Part shown: positions 8,487 to 17,205 of the stretch, piece by piece | Numbering within the stretch: position 1 is the stretch's first letter | Layout of the letters: the number at the start of each line of letters is the position of its first letter | From: Bacteroidia bacterium | GTDB taxonomy: Bacteria > Bacteroidota > Bacteroidia > CAIKAF01 | Reading direction: 5' to 3' | Length of the DNA stretch: 62,902 nt | Assembly: GCA_030427255.1 (NCBI GenBank) | Contig: JAUHWY010000020.1 | Span: 1-62,902 of the forward strand | Made by a program: the position numbers and the translations under genes | Notes under the pieces: generated by a model | Databases searched by the model: none | What the model was told of the DNA's origin: nothing | What the model saw: the letters and a program-made list of their open reading frames with translations, nothing else

Positions 8487-9958
8487 TCAAGCATTGTCTT
8501 TAATGTCTTTAACAATTCTGAGCGATTATTATCAATATCTTCAATCTGCCGAATCAATGCACTAGGACTCTCAAATTCGACCTCTTCATACTCCACCTCC
8601 TTGTAGCGATTCACACTCAAATCCCAGTCATTGGCTTTAATCTCCTCAATCGGTACCATAAAACTCCGTTCGGTGCGGGCCCTATCCATTTCGGCCTTAA
8701 GCTTGGCCCAGCGTTCCAGTAGATCCGGTATGTCGTTTTCCTTTACCTCACTGCGCTTGTCGTCCAAACTGTAGCCGTCGTGGTGCATGTCGTAAAACCA
8801 TACATGATCCGTTCCTCCCGAATTGGTTTTGGTAAATATCAATATAGCAGTACTTACCCCGGCATAAGGCTTAAACACCCCACTAGGCATAGAGATCACG
8901 GCATCTAGTTTTTGCTTTTCTACCAACTCCCTGCGTATGGCTTTGTGGGCAGTGGAAGACCCAAATTGCACCCCTTGCGGCACAATAACCGCAGCACGCC
9001 CGCCGGTTTTGAGCATGCGCAACATCAAACCCAAAAACAACAATTCGGTTTTCTTGGTCTTTACGGTCTTAAGTATGGAACTTTCGACCGCATCATAATC
9101 CAAGCTGCCTGTAAAGGGAGGATTGGCAAGAATAAGCGAAAACCGGTCCCTCATGTCGGCATTGCTTTCGCTTAAGGCGTCTTTGGGCACCAAATGTGGG
9201 TTCTTTATGCCGTGCAATTGCAGGTTCATGGCACCAATACGGATCATGGTGCTGTCGAACTCTACTCCGGTAAACATGTTCTTGTCGTAATGCGCACGAA
9301 ACGCCTTTTCCGAAAACCAGTCTTTGTGGTGGTTGTGGATGTACTCTCCGGCGGCTACCAAAAAGCCGGCGGTCCCGCAGGATGGATCGCAAATGGTATC
9401 GTCTTTTTTCGGAGCCATCATTTCCACCATCATTTGAATGATGTGGCGGGGCGTCCGAAATTGTCCGTTCTCTCCGGCCGAAGCGATTTTGCTCAGCATG
9501 TATTCATACAAGTCGCCTTTGGTGTCGCGGTCGTGCATCTCTATGGCATCCATCATTTGCACCACTTGATCCAACAACCGGGGAGTTCCTATCATAAAGG
9601 TGGCCCCTTTCATGAACTCGCCAAACACGCCCCCTTCTTCTCCCAGGGTTTTCATGTGGTCAAACACCGTCATTCCTTCAATGGAAGGTCTGGTAAATAG
9701 CTCAAACATGCGCTCAGGTTCCAGATGCTTAAAGCGGTTCCATCTAAAGGGATAAAACTTCTCTTCATAAATCGGTTCCTTAATGGGCAGTTTGGTTATG
9801 CTGGCTTGCTTCTCCTTCAGTTGCTGGGTTTCATCCAATCGGCGGATAAACAAAAGGAAAGTAAACTGCTCAATTACGGTCAATGGATTGCTTATTCCAC
9901 CCGTCCAAAAGGTATTCCAAATTTTGTCTACCTGCGCCTTCAGTTCTCCTGTAATCAT
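8483..9958 (-). CDS. hsdM: Type I restriction enzyme, N6-adenine methyltransferase subunit
   Basis: 491 residues. An N-terminal HsdM_N helical domain is followed by the methyltransferase domain with motif I DPSCGTAGFL at 191-200 (SAM binding) and catalytic motif IV NPPF at 279-282. It methylates adenine in the site chosen by HsdS. It is the first gene of the six-gene operon hsdM-hsdS-coiled coil-DUF1643-DUF1016-hsdR; all junctions are 4-bp overlaps or a 3-bp gap. The start at 9958 (MITGELKAQVDKIW) fits the family. Confidence 0.95.
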   Translation of the reverse strand: MITGELKAQVDKIWNTFWTGGISNPLTVIEQFTFLLFIRRLDETQQLKEKQASITKLPIKEPIYEEKFYPFRWNRFKHLEPERMFELFTRPSIEGMTVFDHMKTLGEEGGVFGEFMKGATFMIGTPRLLDQVVQMMDAIEMHDRDTKGDLYEYMLSKIASAGENGQFRTPRHIIQMMVEMMAPKKDDTICDPSCGTAGFLVAAGEYIHNHHKDWFSEKAFRAHYDKNMFTGVEFDSTMIRIGAMNLQLHGIKNPHLVPKDALSESNADMRDRFSLILANPPFTGSLDYDAVESSILKTVKTKKTELLFLGLMLRMLKTGGRAAVIVPQGVQFGSSTAHKAIRRELVEKQKLDAVISMPSGVFKPYAGVSTAILIFTKTNSGGTDHVWFYDMHHDGYSLDDKRSEVKENDIPDLLERWAKLKAEMDRARTERSFMVPIEEIKANDWDLSVNRYKEVEYEEVEFESPSALIRQIEDIDNNRSELLKTLKTMLE

Positions 9959-10045
9959 AGCTGTTCTATTTTGCTTGGCCTATGGAATAAGTCTCGCATG
10001 GGCTCTTGTGCATCAAATGGTTGGTCGGTATGGTGTCTTGTTGTC

Positions 10046-10062
10046 ATTTTCAATCAAATATA
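10046..10062 (-). promoter_or_regulatory. Candidate -7 promoter element of the hsdM operon
   Basis: On the minus strand the 17-mer TATATTTGATTGAAAAT contains TATATTTG, matching the Bacteroidota -7 consensus TAnnTTTG, about 90 bp before hsdM. The identical 17-mer occurs at 43746-43762, upstream of hipB. No clear -33 TTG element is seen. Confidence 0.4.
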
Positions 10063-10156
10063 GTCAGTTTGAATTTTCATAGTTTAATTTGATTCAAGAA
10101 TTCGGCCATATCCCCAAAGGAAGGTCAAAAAATGGGCACACCGGGTACAGAAACCC

Positions 10157-10424
10157 TACCGCTACAATTGTAGCCAATCCGCCACAATGGTAGCATTCCT
10201 TGACCCAAAATGCCTTCCCAAAACACACTTCTTTGAACGATAGATTTTGGTTTTTGGGCGGCCGGGCGCGCCCTTACTGTAAGTCCTCAGCGGTCAAGCA
10301 CCGTGGGCTAAGGCCTACGGGGTCCCACTCTAAGGAGTGGGCCTCCGCCGCCTAAGCCCACGGGCTTTCCCGCTTCCGGGCTTTCCGTGCGGTCGCTGCC
10401 GCAGTGCATCGCCCATGGGCAAAG
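10157..10424. repeat. Dispersed repeat family A, copy 2
   Basis: Same order as copy 1: CTACAATTGTAG, a second imperfect palindrome (CCACAATGGTAG), the ATGCCTTCCC spacer, and the GC-rich structured part with CCGTGGGCT/AGCCCACGG arms. It lies upstream of hsdM, so copies 1 and 2 bracket the complete restriction operon in direct orientation. Confidence 0.85.
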
Positions 10425-10574
10425 CGTTCTCGCCTTTGGTTTTGCGCTAAAAATCGCTTTGTTTGCCCAGCTTTTTCAAAAGGGTGTTTTTTTGAATTAG
10501 GGAGGGGCTCCCCCCCCCTCCCCCCCGGTTATCCTACCCCCTTAGCCGGTTCTTGAACCACTTTGGGGCATGCC

Positions 10575-11165
10575 CAACCGAAGCCGGCTTAAGTCCAAAC
10601 AAAGCTGGCTCAGGCCTAACTGAAGCAGAGCCAAGTTTAACCGAAGCTGACTCAGGTTTAACCGAAGCGGAGTTAAGTCTAACAGAAGCTGGCTCAAGGC
10701 CAACCGAAGCGAAGCCAAGTTTAACCGAAGCTGACTCAGGTTTAACCGAAGCTGACTCAGGTTTAACCGAAGCGAAGTCAAGTCTAACAGAAGCTGGCTC
10801 AAGTTTAACAGAAGCTGGCTTAGGTTTAACCGAAGTGGAGTCAAGTCCAAACGAAGTGAAGGCAAGATTAACCGAAGCTGGGTCAAGTTCAACAGAAGCT
10901 GACTCAAGTTCACCAGAAGCTGACTCAAGTTCACCAGAAGCTGACTCAAGTTCACCAGAAGCTGACTCAAGTTCACCAGAAGCTGGCTTAACTTAAACCA
11001 AAGCTGGCCCAAGTTCAACCGAAGCAGGGCCAAGTCCAACCCAAGCGAAGCCAAGTTTGACCGAAGCTGGCTCAGGCCTAACCTAAGCTGGCTCAAGTTT
11101 AACCGAAGCGGAGTCAAGGCGAACAGAAGCTGGCTCAAGCCAAACCGAAGTGGAGGTAAGTCCAA
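10575..11165. repeat. 21-bp minisatellite, about 28 units
   Basis: Tandem degenerate units of the type AACCGAAGCTGACTCAGGTT, period 21 bp. Four units at 10904-10985 are nearly identical. Because 21 is a multiple of 3, frames stay open on both strands. The plus strand (10553-10996) encodes seven-residue LTEADSG/SPEADSS repeats; the minus strand (10542-11165) encodes LNLSQLL/LRLNLSQ repeats. Neither frame has a recognisable domain, signal peptide or convincing ribosome binding site. I call it a repeat; an expressed repetitive protein cannot be excluded. A homopolymer C tract precedes it at 10510-10527. Confidence 0.85.
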
Positions 11166-11995
11166 CTGAGGTCGGGGCTAACGCAAATCATGCCAAGGCG
11201 AAATCAACAAAACCATGGACACTTGAATTTGCCAAAAATCCAGCATACTGCTTTTATAAGAACTGAAAGAGGTGAACCGCCTCAACCCATAACGGATCTT
11301 TAAAATCAAATACAAATTGTGTAATTTTCGCTTAAGTAAAAGAAAGAGGTGTTTGTCTACATTTCTGAGCTTACGGGTTATTCGCTCTAAAAGATAAACC
11401 CATTCTTTTTTTTACACACTTTTTTGGGACAGTATCCACGATAGTCTTGAAAACATGCCGCCTGTGTTATTCGCAAACAAGCTTCTCGGTAAATGAGTTT
11501 TCTTAGGCATACCTACACAAAGAAAGAGTGCACACTTAATGCATGCACTCCTCTTTCTTCGTGGCCAGTATTTATTCCTGGTGAGTTGCTCTCCAGCAGA
11601 GCTCACTTCCGCTTCAATACTGACACTGCCAAGGTCTCAACTATTTTTTATATTTTCAACATGTCCAGTTTAGGGGAAGCTCACAGGAGCGATGGACCAC
11701 AAGTATAAAAATAGAAATCATTCTTTATGAATTGATGGTATTCCCTTTTGAGAAAAGGCAAGTTTTTCACCCATACTCCGATACGCTTTCTAAAGCATCT
11801 TTGGAAATACCTTGCTATTCCCTTTTTGAGGTGCTTTGGGAAAATTGCGTGCGCTTATTCAGCGTTCTTACACGGTGTAGGCTTCCCCTTTGGAAGGTTT
11901 TCAGTGATACTGCTATCCTATTTTCTACTCGTGGTCTTTCCATCGGTTTAACTTCGTCCCAACTTTAGCAAATATTTGGGACAAGGGTTGCTTTT
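11166..11995. other. Non-coding accessory spacer with IS and hairpin scars
   Basis: No credible gene. At 11411-11436 the sequence TACACACTTTTTTGGGACAG resembles an IS256-type terminal repeat; its inverse relative is at 20095-20120. GGGTTA..TAAACCC before a T run (about 11378-11420) resembles a terminator. Two adjacent hairpins stand at 11520-11559 and 11566-11622. At 11956-11982 GTCCCAA/TTGGGAC forms a hairpin just after the stop of the radical SAM gene, without a T run. Short frames at 11732-11968 show no family. Confidence 0.5.
11520..11622. other. Two consecutive stem-loops, function unknown
   Basis: Stem 1: AAGAAAGA+GTGCA (11520-11532) pairs with TGCAC+TCTTTCTT (11544-11559) with a 3-nt bulge. 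Stem 2: CAGTATT (11566-11572) pairs with AATACTG (11616-11622) and encloses GTGAG/CTCAC and CTCT/AGAG. The fold is compact enough for a structured RNA or a recombination site, but I match it to no known family. Confidence 0.35.
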
Positions 11996-13996
11996 TTATA
12001 CGCTTGCTGTCCTTTTGATTTTAGCTACTTCTGCTTCAAAGTCATAGGTCAGGGTTAAGTCCTTGAACTGGTCTTCCTTAATCAGTCTGTCAAAATAGTG
12101 TTTGGTCTTTTTGTAGTTTAAATCTTTCTCTTTTACATCTTTCACGTCCTCTCGCTTGATAGTGTAGTGCTTTAGTAATTCAAGGATTTTCTTGTTCTTG
12201 GTTTTTGATTGATAATCAGAAAAGTCGTTTGATTCGATAAGTTCAAAGGCAAATTCCTTTTCCTTTCCTGTAAGAGAGTAGTAAACTTTTCTCCATTCAT
12301 CTGTCAATCCTAGACCCTCAAAGAAGTATCTGTAAACAATATATGTTTCAGGCATATGGAGAATTTCTTGAAACTCGGTTAAGTCTTTCCCAAATGCTTT
12401 TTCAAAGAAACTTCTTCCTGGCGCAACAATACCTTTTGTTACGTTTAAAACTGACTGAATGGCTCGAATGTATTTCCTATTCCATTTTTTACCTATATAG
12501 TTTCTGTCTTTTGCTTCTTCGCCAAAAAGAGGAATATACTTCATTGGGAAAGAAAAAATGTGAATGTCCAATTCTTCACCCAAATCAACATTTAGTTTAA
12601 GTCGTTTATAAAGCTCTTCGGGAGTGTCTTTAAAGTTATAAAGTATATAATTTGAAAGTTCCTTGATTTCATATTTTGCAGCAAGACGAACAGCATTTTC
12701 ATATTGTTTTTTCATTCCCCAATAATCAAAGGCAATTCTTAATGGACGAATAGGAATTTCACTCATTAGTTTCATTAGCTCGTCCGTAACATATCTAGCG
12801 TCTGTTCCCTGATTGAAGTCAACAAATCTTTGCTTAGGCACTTTTGGTCTATATCGCTCATATGTCTCTTTGACTTCATCATACGCTTGTAAAATCCGGT
12901 CCTTTGTTGTGGTTTCGATTTTTATTAAACCATTAGCCACTAAAACATCATAAAATTTCTGTTGCCGTTCACCTCTTAATCTTTTTAATAAATCGTGAAG
13001 CAAGCGGTAACTTCTTTTTACATAAGCTTTATCGTTCAGCCCTTTTTTGAGATTATTAATAGCAATTTCTAGCTGATTTGGTTCAATGTAAGTTGCTCCT
13101 TTGTAAAACCCCATATCTTTAATTTCCTGAATTATTTCAGGAAATTTAGGAGAAGCCAGTACATTGTTGTCCATTAAAAGTAAATGCTGTTGCTCTCCGT
13201 ATATTTCTTTGATTTCAGCAAACTTATCAATAGTGTCTATTTTTGGTTTGTATGTAGGTTCTAAGATTGGAACGGAACAAAATGCGCATTTTCTAGTGCA
13301 TCCTTTTGTCATAAAAGTAAAATAGGCACTTCCTGTTGGATAAATATAATCTATCTCATCAAGTATGGAGTAATCAAGAGGTAAGTTGTCAACGATAAGT
13401 TTTTTGGCTTTTGGTAAATCAGGGTCTAACATTCCGGGTTTATCCAGAAGTCCTTCGTGTGGTTTTATGCCTGTTTCTTCTTCTACTTCCTTATGTAACA
13501 ATGAAGCCAATACACCTCCAACCATTATTTGGTCTTGGCTTTTTACAAGATGCTTAGCATAGTGAATAGCTTCAATAGTTATTTTCCAATAAAAGGTAAA
13601 TAGTGTAGTAACATAAATTCTATCCCACTTCGGAAAATTATCGTAATCTTTCTTTCTGTAAGTGTCAGCAAATGAATAAATAGCGTTATGCAGCAAAGCA
13701 TTATATTTTGAAATGCCTAAGTCAAGTTCTTCCAATACGGTAGATTTCCTTGATTTGATAAAATCTCGAATGAGTGCGAAGCTATTTTTCCATTCTCGTT
13801 CCTTATCTATTTTGTAAAATTTATCGATGCAATTTTCAGTCATTTGGTCAAGAACCAAATCCTTTAAATTACCTTTAAAAAATTTCACATTGTCACCTAA
13901 CATTTTGTGATAGGTAGCAATCTTCATAAGTCCTATCGGGGGATACTTATTACGGTATTTAGGCTCTATTAAGAGTATATTTCTTTTTTTACTCAT
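11996..13996 (-). CDS. Radical SAM protein of a NurA-HerA-GHKL operon
   Basis: 666 residues. The N-terminus (about 1-170) looks like the Rossmann region of B12-binding radical SAM enzymes (ILLIEPKYRNKYPPIGLMKIATYHKM..VKFF, then IMVGGVLAS). The radical SAM centre is C233-x3-C237-x2-C240 in KGCTRKCAFCSVP, giving a 4Fe-4S cluster for SAM cleavage. The C-terminal 250 residues are helical, charged and unassigned. The substrate is unknown. It overlaps the GHKL gene by 4 bp and is the last gene of the operon. Base composition is more AT-rich than the metabolic genes, consistent with acquisition. Confidence 0.8.
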   Translation of the reverse strand: MSKKRNILLIEPKYRNKYPPIGLMKIATYHKMLGDNVKFFKGNLKDLVLDQMTENCIDKFYKIDKEREWKNSFALIRDFIKSRKSTVLEELDLGISKYNALLHNAIYSFADTYRKKDYDNFPKWDRIYVTTLFTFYWKITIEAIHYAKHLVKSQDQIMVGGVLASLLHKEVEEETGIKPHEGLLDKPGMLDPDLPKAKKLIVDNLPLDYSILDEIDYIYPTGSAYFTFMTKGCTRKCAFCSVPILEPTYKPKIDTIDKFAEIKEIYGEQQHLLLMDNNVLASPKFPEIIQEIKDMGFYKGATYIEPNQLEIAINNLKKGLNDKAYVKRSYRLLHDLLKRLRGERQQKFYDVLVANGLIKIETTTKDRILQAYDEVKETYERYRPKVPKQRFVDFNQGTDARYVTDELMKLMSEIPIRPLRIAFDYWGMKKQYENAVRLAAKYEIKELSNYILYNFKDTPEELYKRLKLNVDLGEELDIHIFSFPMKYIPLFGEEAKDRNYIGKKWNRKYIRAIQSVLNVTKGIVAPGRSFFEKAFGKDLTEFQEILHMPETYIVYRYFFEGLGLTDEWRKVYYSLTGKEKEFAFELIESNDFSDYQSKTKNKKILELLKHYTIKREDVKDVKEKDLNYKKTKHYFDRLIKEDQFKDLTLTYDFEAEVAKIKRTASV

Positions 13997-15546
13997 TTCA
14001 ATTCTTCTTCAATTTTTTGAATCAAACTTTCAGCGGTTGCAGGGTCAAGAACATCACGTATGATGGCAAATATTCTTCCTGCAAATTTTCGTTGCTCTTT
14101 ATTCAAGCTACTCAAATTATCAGTTCTGAATTTGGGTTTTTCGGTCTCAGGTTCGGGTTCTGCAACATCAACATCTGACGAAGAAACTGGCTGGGCAACA
14201 CGGTTCAAAATTTTTTGAACTGGAATAGCCGAACTATTCGTTGCTTCTTGCTCTATCTTTTCAATTTTCTTCTTTGCTTTTAAAGCGTCCTCTTTCTTTT
14301 TGTCAAAACGCTCTTTGTATTCCTGATGCTCCTTTTTATCAGTAAAGCCTTGCGACTGCTTTTTCTTATATTCTTCTTCAAAGTTTTTAAGTTCCTCTAT
14401 CTTTCTAACAGAACTGTTAATTTCAGAAGCCGTGTAGCAAAGTTTGTAAATATGAGTGTGAAAATAGTTTTTGAGTTTTTTCTCAAATTCAAAATATGTG
14501 TCGTTTTCAGTAAAATAGTCCCTTCTTGAATTTGGAATTAAATCAGGATGCGCTCCGTGAACTTCACCAAAAAAATAGAAGTGAAAACGTCTGTCTCTTT
14601 GAAGTTTTAACAAGGTGTATTCATCTCCAACTTGAATGTTTGCTTTTCTAAGTCTAAAACCCCTTGTATAATTAACTTGATTTAAAGATTGGTTCTTTTC
14701 GGAAACACTATGCCAACCCCAAAAAAGTAGTTTTCCATCACTGGCATATTCTTTAAAGAATACAATGTCTATGACCTCATCTTCTTTCTTTTTATCATTT
14801 TCGTCTCCTTTGTAAATAATGGTTGAATAACCTTTAAAAATTTGCTCAGAATTAAGATAGATGCGGTATTCATCAAACGAAAAGTTATCATTCTTTAGTT
14901 CTTTGATAATTTCCGATTTGTAAATGAATCGAGTAGGGAATGGCAAGGGTGCTACCATAGCCAAATATTTTTCAATTTCCTTCCTATCTAATAAATCATC
15001 ATTGGTTACATCTTCAAGTATGACTTTGAAATAGTGTGAGTCTTCTGATTCTTTGGTAGTTTCTAAAGTTGTTACCTTTCTAATTACAGAAATGGCATCT
15101 TCTTTTTCACTTCTGTTATTTATGATGTTCTTTAGTTGGGCAGCATCCCAAACCAATCTTGATTTTGTGTTCTCTCCTGCAAATGAGGTCTCAAAAATTA
15201 ATTTATCACAATATGCCAAACCTCCAAGTCTTCCAATACCTCTAAAGCCTTTGTCCACGCCTCTTTGTTTGGTTGACTGTGCGATGTTCTGAAGGATTGG
15301 TTGAACTTGGCTTTGTGAAATCCCTGTCGCATTATCTTCGATTGTTATGGTTCTTTTTTCGGAATCAATTTTTATATGTATTTCTCCTTCATTCGGAGTA
15401 ATTAAGTTCTCTCTTACTGCTTTATCTATTTGGTCAGCAGAGTTTTGAATATACTCACGGAATATAAATCGGGAATCCTCATACATCCCAATCGTAAGCG
15501 ATTCAATTACATCCTTACCTATAACTGGTTTAAACTGTTTATCCAT
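13993..15546 (-). CDS. GHKL / Hsp90-like ATPase
   Basis: 517 residues. The N-terminal Bergerat-fold ATPase shows REYIQNSADQ (N box, N35), EDNATGIS (G1 box, 71-77) and GFRGIGRLGGLAYCD (G2 box, about 100-114). A middle domain of about 200 residues resembles the Hsp90/MutL-type transducer. Residues about 385-470 are a charged coiled coil, followed by an acidic/proline linker and a short conserved tail. It overlaps HerA by 8 bp at its start and the radical SAM gene by 4 bp. Such ATPases act as ATP-gated clamps or remodelers; its client is unknown and the HerA/NurA partners suggest DNA. Confidence 0.85.
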   Translation of the reverse strand: MDKQFKPVIGKDVIESLTIGMYEDSRFIFREYIQNSADQIDKAVRENLITPNEGEIHIKIDSEKRTITIEDNATGISQSQVQPILQNIAQSTKQRGVDKGFRGIGRLGGLAYCDKLIFETSFAGENTKSRLVWDAAQLKNIINNRSEKEDAISVIRKVTTLETTKESEDSHYFKVILEDVTNDDLLDRKEIEKYLAMVAPLPFPTRFIYKSEIIKELKNDNFSFDEYRIYLNSEQIFKGYSTIIYKGDENDKKKEDEVIDIVFFKEYASDGKLLFWGWHSVSEKNQSLNQVNYTRGFRLRKANIQVGDEYTLLKLQRDRRFHFYFFGEVHGAHPDLIPNSRRDYFTENDTYFEFEKKLKNYFHTHIYKLCYTASEINSSVRKIEELKNFEEEYKKKQSQGFTDKKEHQEYKERFDKKKEDALKAKKKIEKIEQEATNSSAIPVQKILNRVAQPVSSSDVDVAEPEPETEKPKFRTDNLSSLNKEQRKFAGRIFAIIRDVLDPATAESLIQKIEEELK

Positions 15547-17197
15547 TTTTAAATTGCTTGTAAATCGGTCTTGGGAATTTTATGTTCAATAACGACCTGA
15601 AAACAGGGTTTTGAACTACATACTCACCTTGCTTCAATCTTGTTAGCATTGATTTGTAAACGGGTGGAACATATTGATAATCTGGTTTGGAAACCTCTAT
15701 AGCATTGGTTCTTCCGTATGCGTGTGTAGCGCAGTTTCCTTTTACACGGTCGTGAATATCGCTTTTGAATTGTTCAGCAGAAAACAAGATGATTCCCAAT
15801 GAACGTCCTCTTTCCGTTATATCAAGTAACTGTCTCAAAATAGGTGAACTTTTAGGAACTTCTTTTGATGCGTATTTGTTCAATTCATCAATGAATATCA
15901 CAATTTTTGAAGGAATATCTGCTTCGCTTCTATCGTATGCCTGTCCAAGTTTTAATTCATAAATCGAACGCATCACGTCTCCGAAAACAAATCCTTGAGT
16001 TTCTTCGTCAAGTTTTGCTACATCAATTACGTAAACATCATTTTTCTTAATGTTTAAAATTGAATCTTTAAGCCTTGTTTCATTGTCCTTTGGCTTACTA
16101 CTCAATGAGTTTGAAAATATGGTTGTTTTTTCTATGGTTTTTCTGAAAAGTCGGTAGAATTTTCTCCAACTCAATACAGTAATTTCTTTGTCTTTACCTG
16201 TTGCTCCTGCTTTTGTATGTTCGTAAACTTCATTCAGAAGTTCATTCCAATTTGTAATTCCGTTGAAACCTCCTTGACCTGTGGCTATATAATTCACTAT
16301 AGATTCCATAGTTTGATTAGGGTCGTCAACATTGGAGAAAAGTAAGTCAATGCTCTCTTTATCATCTTCAAAGATGTATTTGTAAAGTTCAGCCTTACCG
16401 AGTTCCATTTGACTTTTTACATCTCTGCCATAGGTCGATGAAACTATATCTTTTGAGTAAGGGTAAAAATATTTTACATTTTGAAATGGTGTAGTGCTTA
16501 AGTCAAGCATTTTATATATGCTCTTGTCATCTTCTGTAAGTTCTTCATTAGGTTCATCTATGGCCAATAAATCACGTCCTTTTACGTTCAATAACACATA
16601 GGCAACAGATTCACCATTATCTTTTCCAAGATATTGGTCTTGAATAGCTTTAAGTAAAAACATTGCATAGGATGTTTTTGAAGCTAAACCTGAAATTCCT
16701 GAAATGTTCAAATGCGCTCCTTCAGGACCAATGAGAAACTGCGAATTGAAATGAACTGGAATTGTAATTTGGTCGGGCTCTTCATACATTTCAATGTAGC
16801 CTGACGGTAGCGGGTTTTTGATGTCTTTAAGTCCAAGGGCTTCTTTTACATCATCTTCACTTGCAAGACTAACATAAGATCCATCTAAAACGGGTGTGTA
16901 TATGCCTTGTGAATTTCCAACTACTTTCGCCCTCACATAATTCATCCCAATTCGTTGTGTGTATTGTTGATAGTTAACATCACCGAAATCACTCGAAATA
17001 TAGCCTGCTAAAAAACTGGAATTATCTGTTAAATGAGAAATTTCCTCAACTACACCAAAGGTGATTGAGTTTTTAATGTGGTTTACCTTAATTACATCAA
17101 AGGGTTTTATGATGAGTTCTTTGTCTGTCCAAAAGAAAAACTCATCTACGGTTGTAGGGACTTTTTCAGTGGCTATTATTTTTCCTATTTGTTTCAT
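15539..17197 (-). CDS. HerA-like (DUF87 family) hexameric ATPase/translocase
   Basis: 552 residues. The N-terminal beta-rich HAS-barrel-like domain (about 1-150) is followed by a FtsK/HerA-type ATPase core. Walker A is the variant NISGISGLASKTSYAM (about 165-179), with Ser where Gly of GKT is usual, a form I associate with a HerA-like subfamily. Walker B is KIVIFIDELN. The late arginine-rich region (GRTNAIEVSKPDYQYVPP) fits the fold. HerA pumps DNA for the NurA nuclease in end resection and in several defence systems. It is separated from the NurA-like gene by 8 bp and overlaps the GHKL gene. Confidence 0.88.
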   Translation of the reverse strand: MKQIGKIIATEKVPTTVDEFFFWTDKELIIKPFDVIKVNHIKNSITFGVVEEISHLTDNSSFLAGYISSDFGDVNYQQYTQRIGMNYVRAKVVGNSQGIYTPVLDGSYVSLASEDDVKEALGLKDIKNPLPSGYIEMYEEPDQITIPVHFNSQFLIGPEGAHLNISGISGLASKTSYAMFLLKAIQDQYLGKDNGESVAYVLLNVKGRDLLAIDEPNEELTEDDKSIYKMLDLSTTPFQNVKYFYPYSKDIVSSTYGRDVKSQMELGKAELYKYIFEDDKESIDLLFSNVDDPNQTMESIVNYIATGQGGFNGITNWNELLNEVYEHTKAGATGKDKEITVLSWRKFYRLFRKTIEKTTIFSNSLSSKPKDNETRLKDSILNIKKNDVYVIDVAKLDEETQGFVFGDVMRSIYELKLGQAYDRSEADIPSKIVIFIDELNKYASKEVPKSSPILRQLLDITERGRSLGIILFSAEQFKSDIHDRVKGNCATHAYGRTNAIEVSKPDYQYVPPVYKSMLTRLKQGEYVVQNPVFRSLLNIKFPRPIYKQFKNG

Positions 17198-17205
17198 TCT
17201 GTTAT

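Noticed and set aside
10542-11165. Leucine-rich repeat protein gene
   Set aside because: The frame is a by-product of a 21-bp minisatellite and the opposite strand is equally open. Kept as a repeat only.
11732-11968. 78-residue plus-strand frame after the spacer
   Set aside because: No domain, Ser/Leu/Phe-rich low-information sequence, and an overlapping alternative frame of similar length.
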